A stretch of 29,410 bases of DNA, taken from assembly GCA_002393835.1 (NCBI GenBank), contig DGTW01000208.1:1-29410 (forward strand), in the 5' to 3' direction. The notes beneath the pieces are model-generated. The model had not been told where the DNA came from. It saw nothing but the letters and a program-made list of their open reading frames with translations, and did not search any database. The position numbers were made by a program, and so were the translations under genes. The DNA is from Treponema sp. UBA4326 (GTDB taxonomy: Bacteria; Spirochaetota; Spirochaetia; Treponematales; Treponemataceae). This document shows, piece after piece, positions 21,982 through 29,410 of this stretch (positions are counted from its first letter, which is position 1; each line of letters opens with the position of its first letter).

Positions 21982-22866
21982 ATGATGGTACCGGTTTTTA
22001 TCGTTGTTCTCTTTGTCGCTTTCGTTATGATTGTGGCCAATGTTCGGGTCGTCCCCCAGTCCAGGGCTTGCATTATCGAGCGGCTTGGAGCCTATCACAC
22101 TACCTGGCAGGTTGGCTTCCATGTAAAGCTGCCTTTTTTTGATCGAATCGTGAATAACATGTCGCTGAAGGAAAAGGTCATGGACTTTCCGCCCCAGCCT
22201 GTAATCACAAAAGACAATGTTACCATCCAGATTGACACCGTGGTTTACTGTCAGGTCACGGATCCAAAACTGTATACTTACGGAGTCGAGAATCCCAATT
22301 TTGCCCTGGAGAACCTCACTTCAACAACAATCCGAAACATCATCGGCGAGCTGGAGCTTGACGAGACACTTACCAGCCGCGATGTAATCAACACGAAGAT
22401 GAGAAGCATTCTTGATGAGGCGACTGACCCTTGGGGAATTAAAGTCACCCGAGTTGAGGTAAAGAACATCGATCCGCCCAAGGCTATTCAGGAAGCCATG
22501 GAAAAGCAGATGAGAGCCGAGCGGGAGAGACGTGAGCAGATTCTTATCGCCGAGGGGCACAAGCAGAGCGCAATCCTTGAGGCTGAGGGAAAAAAGCAGG
22601 CCATGATTCTTGAGGCAGAGGCCCAAAAGGAAGCCGCCGTGCAGAAGGCAAAAGGTGAGGCAGAGGCAATCCTTGAGGTACAGAAGGCTACGGCCCAGGG
22701 AATCCAGATGATTCGCGAAGCTGGAGCCGATGATGCGGTAATCAAACTTAAGAGTCTTGAGACTTTTGCCAAAGTGAGCGAAGGTGAGGCCACGAAAATC
22801 ATAATTCCGTCTGACATTCAGAACATGGCCGGGCTTTTGGCAAGTGCAAAGGAACTTCTTAAATAA
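21982..22866 (+). CDS. SPFH/band 7 protein (stomatin/paraslipin, QmcA-like)
   Basis: This 294-residue membrane-anchored scaffold has one N-terminal hydrophobic segment (2-22), an SPFH domain (about 23-180) with VPQSRACIIERLGAY, LREKVMDF-like LKEKVMDFPPQ, NVTIQIDTVVYCQVTDP and WGIKVTRVEVKNIDPP, then a long Ala/Glu/Lys-rich helical region (about 175-240) with EAEGKKQAMILEAEAQKEAA repeats, and a short hydrophobic tail. AAGGAG precedes the first ATG by eight bases; a second ATG follows immediately. Paired with the upstream NfeD gene, it probably forms oligomeric membrane domains. The stop codon lies at the edge of the terminator of the convergent gene. Confidence 0.93.
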   Translation: MMVPVFIVVLFVAFVMIVANVRVVPQSRACIIERLGAYHTTWQVGFHVKLPFFDRIVNNMSLKEKVMDFPPQPVITKDNVTIQIDTVVYCQVTDPKLYTYGVENPNFALENLTSTTIRNIIGELELDETLTSRDVINTKMRSILDEATDPWGIKVTRVEVKNIDPPKAIQEAMEKQMRAERERREQILIAEGHKQSAILEAEGKKQAMILEAEAQKEAAVQKAKGEAEAILEVQKATAQGIQMIREAGADDAVIKLKSLETFAKVSEGEATKIIIPSDIQNMAGLLASAKELLK

Positions 22867-22905
22867 AAAAACTGCCCTGAACTGAAAAATTTCACTTCAG
22901 GGCAG
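22865..22905 (-). terminator. Terminator of the propeller HD-GYP gene
   Basis: CTGCCCTGAA (22872-22881) and TTCAGGGCAG (22896-22905) form a perfect 10-bp stem. On the minus strand it is followed by seven T. The plus side lacks a T run, so it mainly serves the minus-strand gene. Confidence 0.85.
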
Positions 22906-22928
22906 CTGCAAAAATCTGTTAGAATATT

Positions 22929-25892
22929 TTAGCTAAAATCCAAATCATTGAATTTCCCGTCGTTATTTAGTGCCAGGAATGCATCTACGACTTTCGGGTC
23001 GAACTGGCTTCCTGAGCACCTTTTTATTTCCTCGACAATAAAGTCCAGAGGCAGCTTTTTTCGGTAGGGGCGGGTTGAGCTCATGGCATCGAAAGTGTCT
23101 GCCACGGCGATAATGCGGGCAACCCATGGTATTGAAGTGCCGGAAATGCCAGTTGGGTAGCCTTTTCCGTCAAAGCGCTCGTGGTGGAACCTGGCTCCCT
23201 GGGCCAAATCTTCCTGAATCTTAACGTCCTTTAGAATTTCGTAGCCCTTCTGAGGGTGGCTTTTCATAGTCGCAAATTCCTCGTCGGTGAGTTTTGCAGG
23301 CTTCTTTAAGATTTCGTCCGGGACTGCAATTTTACCGATGTCGTGGAGCAGGGCGATATTATAGTATTTGTTGACGATTTCCTTTTTTTCTCCGAGCTGC
23401 TCCGCCAGCATCTTTGTGTATTTTGCGACACGGTGGGCATGACCGTTCGTGTATTCATCCTTGCCGTCGATACAGTTTGCGAAAGCCTCGATGATTGCGT
23501 TAGTGAATTCCATGTCCTTTTTTGCCTTGGCTTGCATGGCATGGAATTTTGCGTAGATTAAAAATGATGCCAGCAAAAGGAGGCTTATGGCAAGAATTAC
23601 CCAGAACCACACAGTTTGCCACAGGTAGGGATTTTTTTTGATGTAAAGTGGTTCTGAGGGCTGGCTGCGAACACCGTCATTGTTTTGCGCCATTACCCTG
23701 AATTCGTATTTTCCAGGCGGAAGGTTTGTGTAGGAAGCCAGGCGCATATTGCTCCATTCAGAATAGGTTTTGTCGAAGCCCGTCAGTTTCTGGCTGAAAC
23801 GAACCTTGTCCGGAGCCACGAAGCTCAGACCTGTGAATTTTATGGAAAGACGTTTTGCAGATGGTGGAATTACGATTTCCTGACCGTGATATTCAAAAAC
23901 CTCGTTGTCAATGAAGTATTGCTGTATCTCAATGTTTGGTGGAAGCTGGTTCTTGAAAAGTTTTGTAGGATCATAGATTGCGAAACCGTCCACCAAAGTG
24001 AAAAAAATACGGCCTTCTGCGTCAATATGGGAACAGGAAGTTGAGGTTACGCCGCTTGTGAAAAGCCCTTCTGACTTTCCGTAGACCTGAACCGCAAATT
24101 TAGACCTTTTTCCGAAGGAGACATCCTCCAGGTCTAGCATTGGGACAGAAAGAATGCCCTTGTTGGTGGTAATCCAGGCAGTGCCTGTTTTGTCCGTGAG
24201 AAGCTGGAAAACGCTGTCAGTTCCCAGACCGTTCGTTGAGTTTATAGACTTGAAAGTGTCCGTTCTTTCGTCATATTTTGAGAGTCCTGTGCCGGTTCCT
24301 ATCCATATATTTCCATTTTGAGTTCCAATTTTGAAGATTACGTTTCCGGCAAGGCCATTGTCCGTGGTGTATGTGCGGAGAATTTTTTCGTCCTTGAGAA
24401 TGAAGATGCCGCCCCCGTTAGTTCCGACCCAAATCTGATTCTGTGAGTCCTCGAAAAGCCACATGATGTAGTCATTTGCGAATCCGTCTGTCTTTGTTAA
24501 ATTCCTTATGCTTCCGTCGGCATGGATTATGCTGAGACCCATTGCGGTACCCACATAATAGTCTCCCCAAGAGCTTTTGATGGAAACCCTGGCCCTGAAA
24601 CCGGCGATTCCGTCTGAGACAGAGTAGGATTTAATTTTTCCGTCCTTGGAGAAAATGATTTGCGGGATGTCGTAGGAAAAACCTGAGACCAGAAGTTCAT
24701 TGTCGCTGGTAAATGCCACATGGCGGATTCTTATGCCCTTCGTGAATTTTGTCAGATCGTTTTGAATGAATTCATCGTTTTTCCAGCAGTAAACTCCATC
24801 GTCAGTTCCAAGCCATACGAGTCCCCTCATGGTGTCCGTGCAGATTGAGTTTACGGTCAGATTCATGTTTATCGTGTGGAATTTGCTCAGGGTCAGCTTT
24901 TGAAGGCCGCCGCGGTTAAGGGCAACCCAGATGTTTCCTTCCCGGTCTTCGATTAGGTCTACTACACCGTCATCATTGAGGCCGTTTCTTTTGTCTATGT
25001 AGGAATACTTTCCGTCGGCAAGTATTGTGATTCCTGCCTGGGTCGCAAACCAATAGTTGTTCTGGGAGTCCTGTATTACTTTTAGTACCTGACTGTTTTT
25101 TTTGTGGTCATGGGAGACATCGAAAACCTTTTCCTGGCCATCCTTAATGAGAATCGCATAGTTCTTGCTGGTACAAAACCAGAGTCCGCCTTCTTTGTCT
25201 TCGCAAACTGAGAAAATTTCTTCGTCCTCGATGCTTTTTATGCCCTTGAAACGCTGGATTTTCGTCTGCTCGGGGTTTATTTCAAAAAGGTTGTTGACAT
25301 GGTTGGTGGCTATCCAGATTTTTCCCTTGCTGTCACAGGATATGCTTGACACGACTATGTTTTCGTTTTCCAAGGATTTCAGAAAAGCGGGCGTAACTGC
25401 TTCGAAAGTGGCCGTTATGCAGGAAATGCCGACGGCTGTTCCGATCCAGATGTTTCCGTTTTTGTCTTCGCAGATTGCGTTGACCTTATTGTTGATAAGT
25501 CCGTTTTCTTTGGTGAATTTTTTAATATTTCCGTCCGGCAAGAAGCAGGAAATTCCCTCGTCGTTGTGACCGACCCAGATATAGCCCCTGGAGTCGATGA
25601 GGAGGGCGTGGGCAGATGCAAAGTCATATTTTGCGTTGTAGGCCCTGCTGAAAACCTCAAATTCAATACCGTCGTAGCGCACCAAGCCGTCATAAGTAGC
25701 GGCATAGATATAGCCTTTTTGATCCTGGATTACGGCATTCACTGTCATTCCTGGCAATCCATCTTCGGTTGTCCATGTCTTGGGTACATAATTTTCGGCA
25801 AAAGATGGATTCAGGCCTATTTTCTCAATATCCAGGGCGAAAAGAGACGTGCAAGCGATAAGGGTTGAAATTAAAAAAAAATGCTTTCTCAT
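22929..25892 (-). CDS. Periplasmic propeller/Y_Y_Y sensor fused to HD-GYP phosphodiesterase
   Basis: The 987-residue protein has a signal peptide (1-19), then about thirteen two-component-regulator propeller repeats of the form GNIWIGTxxGL (about 40-650), a Y_Y_Y domain (about 688-752, LPPGKYEFRVMAQNNDGV), one membrane segment (758-780) and a cytoplasmic HD-GYP domain. Key residues are present: His850-Asp851 (HDIGK), His903-His904 and GYP at 911-913, so c-di-GMP hydrolysis is expected. The extracytoplasmic half is the architecture used by Bacteroides hybrid two-component sensors to detect glycan fragments, where the output is a kinase; here the output is a phosphodiesterase. TTGACT-16-TATAAT lies just upstream, leaving a leader of about six bases and no ribosome site. 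It is divergent from the P83/100 gene. Confidence 0.92.
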   Translation of the reverse strand: MRKHFFLISTLIACTSLFALDIEKIGLNPSFAENYVPKTWTTEDGLPGMTVNAVIQDQKGYIYAATYDGLVRYDGIEFEVFSRAYNAKYDFASAHALLIDSRGYIWVGHNDEGISCFLPDGNIKKFTKENGLINNKVNAICEDKNGNIWIGTAVGISCITATFEAVTPAFLKSLENENIVVSSISCDSKGKIWIATNHVNNLFEINPEQTKIQRFKGIKSIEDEEIFSVCEDKEGGLWFCTSKNYAILIKDGQEKVFDVSHDHKKNSQVLKVIQDSQNNYWFATQAGITILADGKYSYIDKRNGLNDDGVVDLIEDREGNIWVALNRGGLQKLTLSKFHTINMNLTVNSICTDTMRGLVWLGTDDGVYCWKNDEFIQNDLTKFTKGIRIRHVAFTSDNELLVSGFSYDIPQIIFSKDGKIKSYSVSDGIAGFRARVSIKSSWGDYYVGTAMGLSIIHADGSIRNLTKTDGFANDYIMWLFEDSQNQIWVGTNGGGIFILKDEKILRTYTTDNGLAGNVIFKIGTQNGNIWIGTGTGLSKYDERTDTFKSINSTNGLGTDSVFQLLTDKTGTAWITTNKGILSVPMLDLEDVSFGKRSKFAVQVYGKSEGLFTSGVTSTSCSHIDAEGRIFFTLVDGFAIYDPTKLFKNQLPPNIEIQQYFIDNEVFEYHGQEIVIPPSAKRLSIKFTGLSFVAPDKVRFSQKLTGFDKTYSEWSNMRLASYTNLPPGKYEFRVMAQNNDGVRSQPSEPLYIKKNPYLWQTVWFWVILAISLLLLASFLIYAKFHAMQAKAKKDMEFTNAIIEAFANCIDGKDEYTNGHAHRVAKYTKMLAEQLGEKKEIVNKYYNIALLHDIGKIAVPDEILKKPAKLTDEEFATMKSHPQKGYEILKDVKIQEDLAQGARFHHERFDGKGYPTGISGTSIPWVARIIAVADTFDAMSSTRPYRKKLPLDFIVEEIKRCSGSQFDPKVVDAFLALNNDGKFNDLDFS

Positions 25893-25905
25893 AAAATTGT
25901 TTTAA

Positions 25906-25933
25906 ATTATATCACCCTTTTTTTACCAGTCAA
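25906..25933 (-). promoter_or_regulatory. Promoter of the propeller HD-GYP gene
   Basis: On the minus strand TTGACT (25928-25933), a 16-base spacer and TATAAT (25906-25911). The -10 box ends 13 bases before the ATG. Confidence 0.65.
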
Positions 25934-25985
25934 GAAAAGATGGGTTAAACTTCTATTTAAACTTCCTAAAAATAGGAAAAGAGAT

Positions 25986-25991
25986 TATAAT
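25986..25991 (+). promoter_or_regulatory. -10 box of the P83/100 gene
   Basis: A perfect TATAAT ends seven bases before the ATG at 25999; no ribosome site lies between. The -35 region is weak. Confidence 0.45.
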
Positions 25992-25998
25992 AGTAGAT

Positions 25999-27435
25999 AT
26001 GAAAAAAATTGTCGGTCTTTTTGTTGGATTTTTTTTGTTTTCGGCTTTTGCCTTTGCCATTGATGTAAATAAAGGCGAGCTGGAGTCAGCTCAGGGCGAT
26101 TCAGTTCAGTTTGAGAATTATGCCGGCCCTCATGCAGTTATTGAGACTGCCGATGCCATTACGGGAATTGGCCGCGCGCTTGGGGAGGAAGTCGCAAGGG
26201 ACATAGAGAATCCGCTTTCCGTTCAGCCTCATGCAAAATATTCGCTTTATCATGTCGTGGCTTCCCCGGAAGAAAATGCCCTGGACGCAGACATCCTTTT
26301 TTTGAATGAAAATGCGGGGGTTGATCACATCAATAACCTGCGTCGAATTATCACAGGCTACCTTATGGCGGCCTATTCTTATTCCAAAGAAGATGCGGAC
26401 ACTCTTTCTGTCTTCATTACGGTTTACAATGCGGTTTACAGGGGGCAGCTCTCTAATTTTTCCGGCAAGTACAAGAGTGCGGTCCTTACTTATCTTACAC
26501 CGGAAGCTGTGGGCCTAAGCACAAACTGGGAAGAATGGGCCGGGAAAACCCAGATTGTAATTCCTCTTGGCAACTTGTCACAGGGCAGCGCTTCAGTCGA
26601 GACTTCTGAAATCAGCGATGACAAGGTTATCGAGGCACTGCGTTCTGAAGATGACAAGAATGTGGCAGTAAGAGAAAAACTCAGCGAAATAAAAGAAAAA
26701 GAAGCTGAGAATGCCAGTGAAAAGGCTAAGACAGCCCAAAAGGAAGCCGCTCAGGAAAAGAAAGAGGGAAAGAAAGAACAGGCAGCTCAAAGTGCAAAAA
26801 CCGCAACGGAGCAGCAGAAAATTGCCGACAAAAAAACTGAGGAAGTAAAGGCTGAGCGGGAGCAGATTGCCAAAGACAAGGCCGAAATCAAAAAGGAAGA
26901 GGCTGCAAAAAGCGATGAGGTACAGAATGTCAAATATCTCACAAGCCTCTTTGTAACAGACGAAAAAAACAAGCTTTATTCACTTATGACGGTGAATCCC
27001 TTGAACGGAGCGGTAGTAAAAAAATCAGCTGTAAAGCAAATCAGGGAAAAGACGATTTATCCTGTCAGCGAAGGTTTTATTGCCGTGTGCGGTGTAAACG
27101 ACAAACATTCAGCGGTAAAACTTTGCCTCATTGATGAGACAAGCCTGGAAATCAAAAAGGAAAGCAGCGAGACTCTTTCTGAAGGCACATCCCTCGTTTT
27201 GCAGGGAGACCTTTTCTATGCGATTGTCAGCGAAGGTAAAAAGAATTATCTTGCGGCCTTTGACAAGAACTTGAATTTGAGGAATAAGGGCAGCGTAGCC
27301 GTTAACGGCTCAAGCCCCCTCAATTTCTACAGCGAAGGAATTCTCGTGACTGACGAAAAAGGAAGGCCAGTTCTCCTTTCTCTTCCGTCTCTGGAAGCCG
27401 TCTGGAAAAATCAGGCTTCAGTAGACGCAAAGTAG
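25999..27435 (+). CDS. P83/100-family spirochaetal protein
   Basis: This 478-residue exported protein matches the P83/100 antigen family of Borrelia and Treponema. It has a signal peptide (cut near AFA-I), an N-terminal domain (about 21-205) with VDHINNLRRIITGYLMAAYSYSKEDADTLS, then a Lys/Glu/Ala-rich coiled coil (about 215-310) with repeated KEAAQEKKEGKK-type heptads, and a C-terminal beta-rich domain (about 312-478) with repeated short strand motifs. This three-part plan is diagnostic. Function is unknown in the family; it is an immunodominant antigen in Lyme borreliosis. The ATG has TATAAT seven bases before it and no ribosome site. A terminator follows. Confidence 0.88.
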   Translation: MKKIVGLFVGFFLFSAFAFAIDVNKGELESAQGDSVQFENYAGPHAVIETADAITGIGRALGEEVARDIENPLSVQPHAKYSLYHVVASPEENALDADILFLNENAGVDHINNLRRIITGYLMAAYSYSKEDADTLSVFITVYNAVYRGQLSNFSGKYKSAVLTYLTPEAVGLSTNWEEWAGKTQIVIPLGNLSQGSASVETSEISDDKVIEALRSEDDKNVAVREKLSEIKEKEAENASEKAKTAQKEAAQEKKEGKKEQAAQSAKTATEQQKIADKKTEEVKAEREQIAKDKAEIKKEEAAKSDEVQNVKYLTSLFVTDEKNKLYSLMTVNPLNGAVVKKSAVKQIREKTIYPVSEGFIAVCGVNDKHSAVKLCLIDETSLEIKKESSETLSEGTSLVLQGDLFYAIVSEGKKNYLAAFDKNLNLRNKGSVAVNGSSPLNFYSEGILVTDEKGRPVLLSLPSLEAVWKNQASVDAK

Positions 27436-27456
27436 TCCTCCGACCGGCAGAACATT

Positions 27457-27477
27457 GGCAGTTTTCCTGCCTTTTTT
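27457..27477 (+). terminator. Terminator of the P83/100 gene
   Basis: GGCAG (27457-27461), loop TTTTC, CTGCC (27467-27471), then six T. It touches the end of the convergent HPt gene. Confidence 0.75.
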
Positions 27478-27811
27478 ATAGGGACAGAATCTTGTCGTGC
27501 TCGGCTTTGATTTGGGCACACAAGTCGCCGTAATCTGTGTCGGTGCGGCTTCTTAAAAGCTCCGTCATTTTGTTGATTGGCTCGTAGAGAGGCGTGAGGG
27601 CCAGGTTCTTGATAATACCCTTTAGGGCATGAACGGCCTCGAAGGCTGCGTCAAGGTCTTTTGAGGCGCAAATCCCTGCCAGATTTTCAAAACGCTCATC
27701 AGCAAGTCCCAGATTCACCATCTTTAGGTAAAAATCCTCTTTGTTCAGGCAACGGGCAAGGCCTTCCTCAACATCCGCACCATAAGCTTTCAGAGATTCA
27801 ATCGTAATCAT
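27476..27811 (-). CDS. HPt histidine phosphotransfer protein
   Basis: The 111-residue cytoplasmic protein is a stand-alone Hpt domain, a four-helix bundle that carries a phosphoryl group between a histidine kinase and response regulators. The phospho-acceptor is His61 in AAFEAVHALKGIIKNL, followed by the second helix-hairpin (LYEPINKMTELLRS). GGAGAAGG precedes the ATG. It is divergent from a REC-GGDEF response regulator, with 149 bases between them, which makes that protein its likely receiver. No histidine kinase is in the window, so the kinase that feeds it must be elsewhere. Confidence 0.88.
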   Translation of the reverse strand: MITIESLKAYGADVEEGLARCLNKEDFYLKMVNLGLADERFENLAGICASKDLDAAFEAVHALKGIIKNLALTPLYEPINKMTELLRSRTDTDYGDLCAQIKAEHDKILSL

Positions 27812-27893
27812 TTGCCTTCTCCTATAACATGATTTTTGTATAAAAATATTCTAATACTGTTTTAAGAAAAAAGCACATAAAAAATGAAATTGT

Positions 27894-27922
27894 TTGTGAA
27901 ATTCAGCTTTCTGTGCTAAAAT
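27894..27922 (+). promoter_or_regulatory. Promoter of the response regulator gene
   Basis: TTGTGA (27894-27899), 17 bases, TAAAAT (27917-27922), with TG one base before the -10 box as in extended -10 promoters. Confidence 0.6.
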
Positions 27923-27960
27923 TTTCTTGTCTTTCTAACTGAATAATCACGGAGCCTGCT

Positions 27961-29271
27961 ATGAAAAAAATAATGGTTGTTGATGATGAAAAAATATCTC
28001 TGATGATGACGAGTCACATTCTTTCATCAGCCTATGAGACTCTTTCCGCTTCTTCTGGAGCCGAGGCGATTGAAATTTACAAAAAAGAAAAACCCGACAT
28101 GATTCTTTCTGACCTTCGTATGCCGGGCATGTCTGGCTATGAGCTTCAGCAGACTCTTCAAAAGGAATTCGAGGAGACGATTCCTTTCATGTTTATGACG
28201 GCAGATACTGACGAGGAGACTGAAAGCAAGGGCTTTGAGAATGGTGCCATGGATTTCATCCGAAAGCCCTTTCGTGCCGATGTCCTTTTGAAGAGGGTCG
28301 GAAACATCCTGCAGACGGTGGAAAAAATTCAGGGACTAAAAAAAGCCGCCGTTATGGATCCGATGACAGGCCTTTTAAATAAAGCCTCTGCGGAACGTGA
28401 GATTTCCGGCCTTTGCAAGAGTGCCCGGGGAGCACTCCTGATGATGGATCTGGACAGCTTCAAACTTGTGAACGACATTTATGGTCACGCCATGGGGGAC
28501 AAAATCCTTATCCGCTTTGCTGAAATTTTGCGGGCGGTTGTGCGTCCAATAGATGTGATAGGCCGGCTTGGTGGAGATGAATTCATTGCTTTCTGTCAGA
28601 ATGTCAGCGAAGAAATTGTAATCGAAAAGAAATCCCGTTTCATCAATAAATATATCATGGAGGCGGCACGGGAATTCATGGGCGAGGACATGAACATTCC
28701 CCTGGGGGCTTCAATCGGCTGTGTTTTTGTTCCCGATGAGGGGGTGGATTTCTCCATGCTTCACGAAAAAGCCGACAAGGCGCTTTATGCGGTCAAGCAG
28801 AGGGGAAAGCACGGCTATCTTTTGTACACGGATTTGTCAGCGGACAGCGTAAAGGACGAAAAGCAAAACACGGATTTGGCAAACTTAATCAAGGTTTTGG
28901 GCGAGCGAAACAAGGGCAGGGGAGCCTTTGTCCTTCCTTTCGAGCGTTTTCAGACGGCATATCAGTTCCTTTCCCGGCTTAACATAAATTATCAGAAGGA
29001 AATATGCCTTCTTCTTTTCTCAATCAAGGAAAAAGAACACGCCGTAATTCCGGTTGAGGATGCCCTGGATGAATTCATTGAGGTTTTGGGCTTGTCTCTG
29101 CGGCAGAGCGATTTGGTCACCAAAAACGGCAAAAACCAGTGCCTTGTGATTTTGCCTGAGACATCGATCCAGAATGTGGCCGTCGTAAAAGAGAGGATTA
29201 TGAAAAAATGGGAAGAGGCAGATTCTTCCGCAATGTTTGACATAAAAATCGAGAGCGGAAAAATGGAATGA
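27961..29271 (+). CDS. Response regulator with active-type GGDEF and a second degenerate GGDEF domain
   Basis: The 436-residue cytoplasmic protein should make c-di-GMP when phosphorylated. A receiver domain (1-120) has the acidic pocket Asp8-Asp9, phospho-acceptor Asp51 (LSDLRMPG), Thr80 and Lys102. The GGDEF domain (about 127-290) has an intact GGDEF (204-208) and the inhibitory RxxD site RPID exactly five residues before it, so it looks catalytically competent and product-inhibited. A third region (about 305-430) has the same plan but with RQSD at 381-384 and GKNQC in place of GGDEF (390-394), followed by LVILPET; it cannot be catalytic but may still bind c-di-GMP at its RxxD. GGAG precedes the ATG. 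The HPt gene upstream is the likely phosphate donor. Confidence 0.93.
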   Translation: MKKIMVVDDEKISLMMTSHILSSAYETLSASSGAEAIEIYKKEKPDMILSDLRMPGMSGYELQQTLQKEFEETIPFMFMTADTDEETESKGFENGAMDFIRKPFRADVLLKRVGNILQTVEKIQGLKKAAVMDPMTGLLNKASAEREISGLCKSARGALLMMDLDSFKLVNDIYGHAMGDKILIRFAEILRAVVRPIDVIGRLGGDEFIAFCQNVSEEIVIEKKSRFINKYIMEAAREFMGEDMNIPLGASIGCVFVPDEGVDFSMLHEKADKALYAVKQRGKHGYLLYTDLSADSVKDEKQNTDLANLIKVLGERNKGRGAFVLPFERFQTAYQFLSRLNINYQKEICLLLFSIKEKEHAVIPVEDALDEFIEVLGLSLRQSDLVTKNGKNQCLVILPETSIQNVAVVKERIMKKWEEADSSAMFDIKIESGKME

Positions 29272-29279
29272 GAAAGACG

Positions 29280-29316
29280 ACTCTGCCAGAAAGGTATAGT
29301 CTGGACAGAGTTTTTT
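29280..29316 (+). terminator. Terminator of the REC-GGDEF gene
   Basis: ACTCTGCCAGA (29280-29290) pairs with TCTGG, a one-base bulge and CAGAGT (29300-29311), followed by six T. Confidence 0.85.
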
Positions 29317-29327
29317 GTCAGCTTCTT

Positions 29328-29410
29328 TTAAATGTCCTGCCTTATGGCTTTTTTTCTTAGCTCGCTTATTTCTTCCGGGGATACTGGCTTTGAGAAGTAG
29401 TAGCCCTGGA
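29328..29410 (-). CDS. C-terminal end of an EAL-domain protein, cut by window edge
   Basis: Only the last 26 codons are present, reading QGYYFSKPVSPEEISELRKK and a short tail. QGYxFSKPxxxEE is the conserved C-terminal strand and helix of EAL c-di-GMP phosphodiesterases. The gene continues to the right beyond the window, so the rest of the domain and its catalytic residues cannot be judged. It is convergent with the GGDEF regulator and adds a phosphodiesterase next to a cyclase. Confidence 0.72.
   Translation of the reverse strand, partial: QGYYFSKPVSPEEISELRKKAIRQDI

Noticed and set aside
1..29410. tRNA or rRNA genes
   Set aside because: No cloverleaf with a T-loop GTTCRA context or rRNA-like stretch was recognised by eye; a covariance search would be needed to exclude a tRNA fully.

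Overview
The window looks like genomic DNA of a saccharolytic spirochaete of the genus Treponema (gut or rumen type rather than T. pallidum). The main pointers are a P83/100-family antigen (25999-27435), a family known from Borrelia and Treponema; Treponema-style outer-membrane barrels and lipoproteins with relaxed lipoboxes; a stand-alone hexokinase; a desulfoferrodoxin-type superoxide reductase, typical of anaerobes and microaerophiles; and many cyclic-di-GMP enzymes. No rRNA, tRNA or core ribosomal gene was seen. The genus is an inference from families and cannot be pinned to species here.

Layout. 1-1312: two sugar ABC permeases (the first cut by the window edge). 1391-2656: hexokinase. 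2672-6241 (minus): a GH5 endoglucanase lipoprotein and a secreted GH16 beta-glucanase with three C-terminal CBM-like modules. 6299-7737: a decayed patch with a class-3 lipase remnant and a PD-(D/E)XK transposase broken by a block of three perfect hairpins. 7874-12377 (minus): an apparent operon of two paralogous outer-membrane barrels and a large lipoprotein with an A-B-A'-B' module pattern. 12586-12960: desulfoferrodoxin. 13094-13873 (minus): MetQ-like binding protein. 14126-14899: gluconate 5-dehydrogenase-like SDR. 15074-17642 (minus): membrane HD-GYP phosphodiesterase overlapping a sugar-binding lipoprotein. Together the first 12 kb reads as a beta-glucan capture, cleavage and phosphorylation locus.

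18259-21269 is the most unusual part: a plasmid-type replication and partition module. A ParA ATPase, a protein with a ribbon-helix-helix-like tail and a RepA_C-like initiator are translationally coupled. They are followed by a 58%-or-more AT-rich, gene-free stretch with a candidate unwinding element (three CTATTTG copies) and at least eleven same-direction copies of CGTTGA-N5-TGTTAC plus one inverted copy. This is either an integrated plasmid or the origin of a megaplasmid/chromid that carries the whole window; the window alone cannot decide.

21465-22866 is an NfeD/SPFH membrane pair. 22929-29410 is a signalling block: a periplasmic propeller/Y_Y_Y sensor fused to HD-GYP, the P83/100 protein, an HPt protein, a response regulator with an active-looking GGDEF plus a second degenerate GGDEF, and the C-terminal end of an EAL protein. 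With the earlier HD-GYP gene this makes four c-di-GMP turnover proteins in under 15 kb. Several genes have a TATAAT-like box only 6-13 bases before the start codon and no Shine-Dalgarno sequence, which suggests leaderless or nearly leaderless mRNAs.
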